A stretch of 64,000 nucleotides of DNA from assembly GCA_016713135.1 (NCBI GenBank), contig JADJPR010000022.1:1-64000 (forward strand), given 5' to 3'. The notes beneath the pieces are model-generated. The model worked only from the letters and a program-made list of their open reading frames with translations, was not told where the DNA came from and did no database searches. Both the position numbers and the translations under genes were made by a program. Origin of the DNA: Rhodanobacteraceae bacterium (GTDB lineage Bacteria; Pseudomonadota; Gammaproteobacteria; Xanthomonadales; SZUA-5). This document shows positions 20,501 through 27,700 of this stretch, one piece after another; within the stretch, counting starts at the first letter, position 1, and the number at the start of each line of letters is the position of its first letter.

Positions 20501-20747
20501 CCAGCACCGAGAGCTGCGGCAGGCCGTCCTCAATGCTCCAGCGGTCATGGATGTACTGGCGGAAGGGCTTGTCCGGATCCAGCGCCCATCCGGGCAGGGA
20601 CCACAGGCAGAGCAGGAGGCACCACCAGACCCGCGGCCCGGGCAGGCGCGTGCGGGGAAACGTCGCGGTGGCCGCTAGGCTTGCCTGCACGGTTCCATCC
20701 GGGATGGTTGAATGCGCGATTGTAGTCAGAACCTGCAGCCGCGACAT
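17595..20747 (-). CDS. two-component-regulator propeller / Y_Y_Y / GGDEF diguanylate cyclase
   Basis: A one-protein sensor that should make cyclic di-GMP. After a signal/anchor segment (VWWCLLLCLWSLPGWA, about residues 41-56) comes a large periplasmic region built of propeller blades. Motifs such as GYLWLTTQNGVARFDG, GNLWIGTTEGAW, RRLWVGTNSGVERLD and GELWVGTERGLYR recur about fourteen times. A Y_Y_Y domain follows (FRYRLQGYDDNW, YTNLAPGHYRFEVVA), then one membrane helix (FRALLVLLSLALLVLGWLGY), a coiled coil and a GGDEF domain with an intact RWGGEEFMLV. I do not see an RxxD inhibitory site six residues before GGEEF. ATG 20747 is chosen; it is 66 bases from the divergent sufT start. The ligand is unknown; related hybrid sensors are often glycan-linked. 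Confidence 0.85.
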   Translation of the reverse strand: MSRLQVLTTIAHSTIPDGTVQASLAATATFPRTRLPGPRVWWCLLLCLWSLPGWALDPDKPFRQYIHDRWSIEDGLPQLSVLAITQDATGYLWLTTQNGVARFDGVRFRVYNVENTPALRANIIDKVHLGSDGSLWFASSRGLTRYQDSLWAGIELQPGRDVAVTALANDIDGQLLAGTDRGLYRIDATGVQLLGLRDLPVSAIARNGSTVYAASNREVHEINGARVRLYPLPGANEAPAVTALLAAPEGLYAGTRRGILQLDDTRWVQPGWAAPLAQHRVEALYRDGDGNLWIGTTEGAWRYHPRRGLEPCLTSNLPGTAWIASFFEDREGNLWIGSLTHSLARVWNGWVARFNVEDGLSDPFVWSVVADDSRRLWVGTNSGVERLDPDGSIRLITSTRELPDSSVYNLFRTRDGDLLIGTRAGLARWNGRELRRDPLWEPLARAGIRAVVEEAPGHYWIGTSQGLYEQDEGELRLHAAERGLMETRIRALAQSQRGELWVGTERGLYRGIDGRFRRIDQPAELVPALVTAILPWRNGKLLVATMDAGLFVGAPDSLRQITTRQGLPYNSAFALASDSGFVYVTSPEGVYRIAHGDLDRYHAEGGRVLGDMIVQTGDSHAGALRSRCCNGGAQARIARSNGELWLPTLDGVLRLDTAKVRRSGLSPPIVAESIEHLGVTYEGPGPFTLDGRSGDVTIQYAGLALQDPTGLRFRYRLQGYDDNWRSARSRRTAYYTNLAPGHYRFEVVATSSAGLDSPHPATIEFRLVPPWYRAWWFRALLVLLSLALLVLGWLGYRQRTLRREHALEELVRQRTADLDRANERLRSANRALVEESHTDALTGLRNRRFLAHYMGNWRRAAGDGVQRRLAFVLIDLDHFKRINDVHGHLAGDEVLRQLASLLLEFAGEDGIPLRWGGEEFMLVMPAESIADAAQFCERLRSLISQKEFAPSGALRTRLTASIGYALFPTLADKSDSDDWNLALELADAALYLIKSSERNGWAIVHARAHARARDFRGGVSGRLGELAHAGLVALETYQRTRPRPGGQDTH

Positions 20748-20813
20748 GCGGTCGCAACATCCGCAGCGCAGGCGCGATCGGCCATCGCGCGGCAACAACG
20801 AGATCAGCACGAC

Positions 20814-21365
20814 ATGTACAGCAGAACCAGCGAACCGGTGAAATTCGAACGCAACTGCGCCGCAGTGATGGTGCCCAGCGGCGATGCGGTCGAGCTGCCG
20901 GCCGGCAGCGTCGGTTACATCACGCAGGCACTCGGCGGCGCCTTTACGGTCTATGTCGAGGGCAACCTGTTCCGCATCGCCGGACAGGACGCCGACGCGA
21001 TCGGCAAGACACCACTGCCCTTGCCGGCCCTGGCCGAAGGGGCCAGCGATGCTGACGTCGAGGCCTTGGTCTGGGACCAGCTGCGCACCTGCTTCGATCC
21101 CGAAATCCCGGTCAACATCGTCGAACTCGGACTGGTCTACGAGTGCAACCTGTTCCGCCTGGACGACGGCCACCGGCGGGCGGAGATCAAGATGACCCTG
21201 ACGGCCCCGGGCTGCGGCATGGGGGAAACCCTGGTGAGCGACGTGCGCTCCAAGGTCGAGCTGATCCCCACGATCAGCGAGGCCGATGTCGAGCTGGTGT
21301 TCGATCCGCCCTGGAACCAGAACATGATGAGCGAGGCGGCCAAGCTCGAAACCGGGATGCTTTAG
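20814..21365 (+). CDS. sufT: Fe-S cluster assembly protein SufT
   Basis: A 183-residue SufT-family protein, a maturation factor that helps place Fe-S clusters. The N-terminal extension (VPSGDAVELPAGSVGYITQA, FTVYVEGNLFRIAGQDADAI) is typical of SufT. The C-terminal DUF59/MIP18 domain has DPEIPVNIVELGLVYE, MTLTAPGCGMGETLV with the cysteine expected in this loop, and FDPPWNQNMMSEAAKLE. The start at ATG 20814 fits the family length. In many bacteria sufT ends a suf operon; here it stands apart, divergent from the diguanylate cyclase gene. Confidence 0.9.
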   Translation: MYSRTSEPVKFERNCAAVMVPSGDAVELPAGSVGYITQALGGAFTVYVEGNLFRIAGQDADAIGKTPLPLPALAEGASDADVEALVWDQLRTCFDPEIPVNIVELGLVYECNLFRLDDGHRRAEIKMTLTAPGCGMGETLVSDVRSKVELIPTISEADVELVFDPPWNQNMMSEAAKLETGML

Positions 21366-21469
21366 GGAACCGCGGAACCATTTGATCGGGATCAGGACGC
21401 GGGCCTGCGCGCGCTTGCAGCATGGGTCATCCGCCGGCCATGCCGGCTCATTCCCGGAGCGAGAATCCC

Positions 21470-21979
21470 ATGATCCGATTCGTCAGTGGCGACATCCTGT
21501 TGAGCCAGGCGCAGGCCATCGTGCATGGCGTGGCGCCGAACGATCCTTTCGCCCACGGGCTGGCGCATGAACTGCGCGAGCGTTGGCCGTCGATGTACAA
21601 GGATTTCCGCCACTTCTGCCAGACCCGCCATCCCGAGCCCGGCACGGCGTGGACCTGGAGCGGGGCGGGCGACACCCACGTGATCAGCCTGTTCACCCAG
21701 GAAGGCAGCTATGGGCATGGCGCCAAGCCCGGTCGCGCGACGGTCGCGCACGTCAACCACGCGCTGCGGGCGCTGGTCGCGGAGATCCAGCGCGAGGGCT
21801 ACCACAGTGTGGCCCTGCCACGTCTGGCGACCGGGGTTGGCGGGCTCGACTGGGCCGATGTCGAGCCGCTGATCGAGGCGCACCTGGGCAAACTCGAGAT
21901 TCCGGTGATCGTCTATTCCCAGTACCGCGCCGGCGTCGCGGCCGACGAAGGCCTGGCGAAACGCGCCGCCTTGTCTTGA
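21470..21979 (+). CDS. macro-domain (ADP-ribose-binding) protein
   Basis: A 169-residue single macro domain. It opens MIRFVSGDILLSQAQAIVHG, the first beta strand and the ADP-ribose adenine contact (GDI then a xxVHGVAPND loop). The central GTAWTWSGAGDTHVISLFTQ and the diphosphate loop LPRLATGVGGLDWADVEPLI are typical of the Appr-1''-p family. It may bind or hydrolyse ADP-ribosylated molecules. No ADP-ribosyltransferase (DarT-like) gene is adjacent, so a toxin-antitoxin pair is not indicated. ATG 21470 is preceded by GGAGCGAG. It follows sufT by about 100 bases and could share its transcript. Confidence 0.85.
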   Translation: MIRFVSGDILLSQAQAIVHGVAPNDPFAHGLAHELRERWPSMYKDFRHFCQTRHPEPGTAWTWSGAGDTHVISLFTQEGSYGHGAKPGRATVAHVNHALRALVAEIQREGYHSVALPRLATGVGGLDWADVEPLIEAHLGKLEIPVIVYSQYRAGVAADEGLAKRAALS

Positions 21980-21985
21980 TGCCAC

Positions 21986-22010
21986 GAGCGCCCGGCCATG
22001 CCGGACGCTC
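21986..22010 (+). terminator. hairpin after the macro-domain gene
   Basis: GAGCGCCCGGC at 21986-21996 faces GCCGGACGCTC at 22000-22010, giving an 11-base stem with one mismatch and a 3-base loop, 7 bases after the stop. There is no T-tract. It lies between convergent genes, where a terminator is expected. Confidence 0.4.
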
Positions 22011-22126
22011 GCTGGGCGTCGCTGAGGCTGAAAGGAGATGCTTGACCGCGCCTTGGTTTCCGGTGCTTCCCCCAAGGGGCGATCGGACCGTTGTTTCCTG
22101 GGTCAATGGAAAACGACCGGCGGATT

Positions 22127-24461
22127 TCAATTCAAGAACGTCCGCACGCGCACGCTGGCGGATCTCCCGGCGGCATCCAGGGCCACCAGGTGCTGGTCTC
22201 CGCAGCTGTCGAGCTTCAGGTCCAGCGGAGCCGAACCCTGCGTCTGGCCAGCCAGACGGTCATTCAGCAACCACTGGATCTGGCCGTCCGTCCCCAGGGC
22301 CTGCACCCGCACCGTGATCGGACCGCTGCGGTTGCTCGGGGTGCGCAGCACGCTGCCGTCGTTGATGCCAGCGATACGCAAGCCCGTGCTGTATTCATCC
22401 GGTGTGCAGCCTTTCGCCAAAGGTGGCAACTCGCTGCGCTGGCGGGTCGCTTTGGAAAGCCAGGGGTAGGCGAGCGCCGGCCAGCGCGCCACGGTGACCA
22501 ATAGCGCGTCCGCCCGGTGGCAGCTCAAGTTGCGCCGCAGCGCATCCGGATCTCGCCAGTACTGCAGCAGGCCGCCACGCCAGGTATCGATTTCGCGATC
22601 GGGGAAGGTCGGTGGCAGCGTGCCGGCCAGAACCCAGGCAGGCCAGCGCCGATGGCAGTGCGCGGGCTCGGTGTCGGCCTCGCTGCGCCCTGAGCGGCCA
22701 GCAGATCGGAACTTCGGTCACGCTCGCCGGTGGTGGTGCGAGATCGCGCGTGCGCCGGCTCGGCAGGCTGTCGGCGATCTCGATCAGCAGCGGCAGCGCA
22801 GTGATGGCGCCGAACTGGCCGGGCAGGGGAGTGCCGTCGGGACGCCCGATCCAGACGCCCAGAGTGTACTCGGGCGTCACCGCCAGCGCCCAGCTGTCGC
22901 GGAAGCCGTAGGAGGTCCCGGTCTTCCAGGCCAGGCTGACGCGGCTGGCGGTGTCGAAGCTGCGCGTGCCGAGGTTGTCGTTGGGGTCGCGCTCGAGCAT
23001 GCGGCGCACGATCCAGGCGGCTCCCGGACTCATGAGGTAGCGCGATTGCAGCGGCTCCTCCAGCCTGAGGCGTGGCCGCGCCGCGAGTCCGTCGCGCGCC
23101 AGCGCGAGATACGCGCCGACCAGTTCCTCCAGCGTCGTCGCGCCGCCGCCCAGGATCAGCGCGAGGTTGGGCACGGCACCGTCGGCCATGCGCAGCTTCA
23201 GGCCGGCGTTCTCCAGCGTCGACGCAAAGCGCACCACGCCGACGCGGTCGAGCAGGTCCACGGCTGGCACATTCAGCGACAGGCGCAGCGCCTGGGTCGC
23301 GCTGACCGGGCCCTGGAAGCGCTCCATGAAGTTGCTCGGCTGGTAGCCGTCGAAGGACTGCGGCGCGTCGATCAGCAGGCTCATCGAATGGATCAGGCCC
23401 TGGTCCAGCGCCATCCCGTAGAGAAAGGGCTTGAGGGTGGAGCCGGGCGAGCGCGCGGCCATGACCATGTCGACGTGGCCAGCACGCGTGGTATCGAGCA
23501 GGGCGGCGGAACCGACATAGGCCAGGGTCTCGGCGCTGGCATTGTCGACCACCATCGCGGCCACCGAGTTGCGCTCCGGCAGGCGGCGCAAATGCGCCTC
23601 GACGCGCGCCTCGACGCGCTGCTGCAGCGCGGCGTCGATGGTGCTGCGCACGATGCCGCCGGCATCGGCGCGGGCGCGCAGTCGCTGAGCCAGCAGGGCC
23701 GCGCGCATCGGCGCGCGCAATTGGCGTGCGCCCACCTGCTCGATGCGCGCATCGTCGCCGCGAGCTGCGCTCCACTGGCCCAACTCGACCAGGCGCGCGA
23801 TCACCTTGTCGCGCGCGCGCTGCGCCGCCTGCGGATGCCGGTCCGGCCGCAGCCGGCTGGGCGCCTGCGGCAGCACCACCAGCAGCGCGGCCTCGGCATC
23901 GCTGAGTTCGCCCACGGGTTTGCCGAGGTAGGCGTGGCTCGCGGCCTGGACGCCCTCGATGGCACCGCCGAAGGGCGCCAGGTTGAGGTACATCTCGAGG
24001 ATCTGGCGCTTGTCGAAGCGCCACTCCAGTTGCAGCGCGCGCCACGCCTGCATGAGCTTGCCGAGCGGCGTGCGCGGGATCGGCTCCAGCATCCGCGCAA
24101 CCTGCATGGTCAGCGTGGAGCCGCCGGAGACCACCCGGCCGTTCATGGTCGCCTGCGCCAGCGCGCGGACCAGGCTCGCCGGATTGACGCCCGGGTGGCG
24201 GAAGAACCAGCGGTCTTCGTAATGCAGCAGCGCGGCCAGGTAGGCCTGCGATACCTCGTCCAGCCGCACGCGGTAACGCCAGACCCCATCGCGGTCGGCA
24301 AAGGCGCGCAACGGCGTCCCGTCGCGCGCCAGCACCAGCGTGCTGCCGGGCGCGTCGATGCGCTCCAGCGGCGGTGGAAACAGGCGGTCTGCGGCATGGA
24401 CCAGCGCTGCGGCGAGCAGCGGCAACCATGCCCAGCGGGAGCGCAGCCAACGGGTGCTCAT
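22127..24461 (-). CDS. pbpC: penicillin-binding protein 1C, frameshifted near the C-terminus
   Basis: A bifunctional peptidoglycan glycosyltransferase/transpeptidase-type PBP in the inner membrane. It has an N-terminal membrane anchor, then the GT51 domain with the catalytic Glu motif LLHYEDRWFFRHPGVNPASL and the VSGGSTLTMQVARML block. The transpeptidase domain has the SxxK box ARSPGSTLKPFLYGMAL, SLNVPA and the KTG triad WKTGTSYGFRDSW. The BiPBP_C domain (GSVLRTPSNRSGPITVRVQA, LDLKLDSCGDQHLVALD) is in a second frame ending at 22127. One or two slips lie between about 22530 and 22690. Total near 775 residues, like E. coli PbpC (770). It lies downstream of the alpha-2-macroglobulin gene, the classic yfhM-pbpC pairing. 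Confidence 0.92.
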
Positions 24462-24500
24462 CGTTGAACGGCGCTGGTTGTTGGCGGCAAGAGCCGATGG

Positions 24501-24587
24501 GCGTAGCCCGGAGTGCGCGCACCGCGCGCTCTCCGGGTACTTGCCGCAAGCACCCGGAGAACCGCTGCGCGGTACTCCGGGCTACGC
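24501..24587. repeat. REP-like double hairpin with GTAGCCCGGAGT arms
   Basis: A perfect 14-base inverted repeat (GCGTAGCCCGGAGT at 24501-24514, ACTCCGGGCTACGC at 24574-24587) encloses a second inverted pair, CTCCGGGT (24531-24538) and ACCCGGAG (24552-24559). The four arms share the CCGGAG core, so it folds as nested or paired hairpins. It is intergenic between the A2M and pbpC genes. Similar GTAGCCCGGA/T elements are common in gammaproteobacterial intergenic DNA. Confidence 0.7.
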
Positions 24588-24607
24588 CACGGAAAGGATC
24601 GCGCGCG

Positions 24608-24682
24608 GAGCCCGCTCCCACAGGGCGGCGGCGTGCCGGCTCTGGCTGCCAACAGCCGACAACCAACAACCAACAACCAGCC
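24608..24682. repeat. second repeat block: GAGCCCGCTCCCACA motif and CAACCAA tandem
   Basis: GAGCCCGCTCCCACA lies at 24608-24622 and resembles the widespread GTGGGAGCGGGCT type of intergenic repeat. At 24658-24682 the 7-base unit CAACCAA is repeated three times, ending CCAGCC. Its reverse complement GCTGGTTGTTGG occurs at 24473-24484 beside the pbpC start, so the whole 24473-24682 gap is framed by an inverted pair. Confidence 0.55.
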
Positions 24683-24719
24683 TTGCACGCTCAAGAACAC
24701 AAGCCGTCCCCGCCACTCC

Positions 24720-27700
24720 TCACGGCCCAGGCGACACCACCTTCAGCCGCGAGGCCGGCGTGCCGGTGATCGCGCGGAATTCGGGGCGGTACATGTCCTC
24801 GACGAAGGTCGCCGGGATCAGGAATTCGCCGGGCGACACCGCGCGCACCAGATAGTACAAATTGACCTCGCCGCCGGCTTCCAGCGACACCGCGGCGATA
24901 TAACGGTCCTCGCGGTACTCCTGGAAACGCACATTGGCCGAGTAGCTGCGCCACTCGTCGAGGTTGGTGCCCTCGATCACCAGATCTGCCAGCTGTTTGC
25001 TGTCCATCAGGTTGAGGTTCTCGATCTCCAGGCCGCCGGGCAGCGCATCGATGACCAGCGCGTCGGCCAGGCGTTCGCTGGCGCTCACCTTGATGTGGAC
25101 CACCAGGCCCTCGCCCTCCTTCAGGGTGTCGCCTTCGAAGGCGCTGCCATCATGGCGATACCAGTTCACGTCGAGGCTGACGCCGTTCGCCATCGCCGCG
25201 GGCGGGGTGGCGGCGATGCCGACCGTGTCCTGCACCAGGAAGTAGCTGGAAGCGCTGTCGATGGCGAGCCGCGCGCCTGCGTTCAGGTCCTCGATGACCA
25301 GGTCGCGCGAGAACCAGCCCGTGGTGGCGAAGCCCTCCTCGATACCGCCGATCGCCAGTTTGCCGCTCAACTTGTCGGCCTTGCCCGCCAGCGCCCGCGC
25401 CAGTTTGACCAGTGCCAGCGAGTCGTGGGTGCCGATCCAGCGGGTGGACTGCGCTTCCTGGCCGACCTTGAGCACGCGCTGGCGCTCGGCGTCGCCGAGG
25501 AAGCCGTGCTGGGCGGCCAGTGCGAGCGTGCCCGCGCGGTCGCCGAGGCCGCTGAAGTAGTCGCCCCAGTAGTCGTTGCCGCGTGCGTAGATCTCGCCGA
25601 AGGCCAGCTTGGCCGCAGCGTTGGCGCGCTCGCTGTCGCCCGCGAGTTTCAGCGCCACCGCCAGGCGCATCAGCGGCAGCGGGCCGCGCGCCTTGTCCTT
25701 GCTGTTGTCGTAGACGTTGCGCAGGGTCCCGAGCGGCGCCTGGTTGACGCGTGCCAGCACCATGCCGGCGTGCGCGTTGAAGCCGATGCGCATGTGATCG
25801 CCGATGTCGCCCCAGCCGCGATCCCAACTGATCGCGCCGCCGGACAGCAGGTCTTCGCGCAGGCGTTCCAGCGATTTCTGCATCACTCGCGCCGGCACCG
25901 TGAAGCCAGCCGCCTCGGCGTCCTGCAGGAACTCGACCACATAGGGCGTGATCTGCGGATCGGAGTAGTCGCTGCTGCCGGGCCAGAAACCGAAATGCCC
26001 GTTGTCCAGTTGCATCGAGGCGATCCGGTCGATCGCGAACTGCACATTGGCGCGGCGCTTTTCGGCGTCGACCGCCGGCATGCCCAGCGCAGCCGCGCCG
26101 GCTTCGTCCAGCAACACATAGGGGTAGCCCTTGCTGGTGGTCTGCTCGATGCAGCCATAGGGGTATTCGAGCAAGTCGCCGACCAGCTTGCCAACCGGCA
26201 GCGGCACCCGCGTCGACGCGCTGACGCGCGAGCGCACGGTGGCCGGCAGCAGGCCCTGGGTGTTGGCCGCGAGATCCACATTGCCCGGGCCCTTCAGTTG
26301 CTCGACCCGCGAACGGCGCTCGGTGGGGTAGGGCGAGCGCACGTTGATTTCCCATTCGCGCACCAGCCGGATGTCGCCGGCGCTGGCCTCCAGGCGGAAG
26401 CGGCCGATGCCGGTGTCGCCCAGCGCGTTCAGCGGGAAGCGCAGGGTGCTGCGGGCATTGTCGGCCAGCGTGAGTTTGCGGCTGGCGTCGCCGATGGCGA
26501 TCGGCGAGTCCGCGCTGAACTTCACCTCGACCGCCTGGCTGGCGCCGGAGAGGTTCTGCAGATCGAGCGTCAGCGTGGCGCGGTCGCCCGGCGCCATCAC
26601 CCGCGGCGTGCTGACTTCGGCCACCAGCGGCGCGCGCACCAGGGTTTCGGTGCTGGCCGCGCCGTAGCGGTCGGGACCGAACACCAGCGCGGAGACGCGC
26701 AGTGCACCGTTGAAATCGGGTACCGGCAGCGACACCTCGGCCTTGCCTTGGGCATCGAGCTGCACCCGGCCGCTGAACAGGTCGACGGTCAGCACCTTGG
26801 CGGTTGGACGGCGCGCCTGCGGCAGCCCGGGAATCGCGAGGTCGCCGCCGAACTTCAGGCGCGCGCGCTCGCCCGCCAGCGCCTCGATGATGCGGCCGTA
26901 CAGGTCGTAGGCGTCGATGGCGTAGCGGCGCTTGCCGAAGAAATGCCTGACCGCATCCGGCAGCGCGAACTGGGTGATGTTGAGGATGCCCTGGTCGACC
27001 GCCGACACCGTCATCTGCGCCTGCTGGCCGGCCAGCGCCGGTGCCGACACCTGCACCTTCAGCGGCTGGTTCGGACGCATCTTGTCCGGTGCTGCGATCT
27101 CCACCGCGATGGTGCGGTCGCTGCGGTCGATCGGCACGTGGGCGATGCCGACTGCGCGCGACGGCGTGATCTTGTCGCTCGCGGTGCCCGGACGGAACAC
27201 CAGCGCCGTGAGATAGACATCGTGGCGCTCCCAGCGCTCGTCGACTGTCAACCTGAGCGTGGTGCCCGAAGGCTTGGCGTCGAAGGATTCGCTGTGCAGC
27301 AACTGGTCGGTCTCGACCAGCAGCAAGCCGGCGCCCGCATGCGGCGGGGTCACCGTCAGGGTGACGGTGTCGCCGGCGCGGTATTTGCTCTTGTCGAGCG
27401 CCAGCTTGACTTTGTCCGGGCGCGCATCCAGGCCGCGGTTGTCGTCGTCATAGCTCCAGCCCGCGGTGAACGGGAAGCGCGTGGTCAGCCCGGTGGCAGG
27501 ATCGGTGATCTCCAGGCGGTACGGGCCCCAGTTGACGGTGAAGCCGATCTTGCCCGGCGCCTCGCCGGGAAGGTCGAGGGCACGCTGCTCGACCTCGACG
27601 AATCGCTGGGTGTAGTCCACCCGCCAGCCGAGCGAGTTGTCGTAAGTCCAGGTGTAATCGCGGTCCTCGCGGATCAGCTTCGCCTGCAGTCCGGTGGCGG

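Noticed and set aside
21470..21979. Macro domain as antitoxin of a DarTG-like toxin-antitoxin pair
   Set aside because: No DarT-type ADP-ribosyltransferase lies on either side and the protein lacks the extra domain of DarG.
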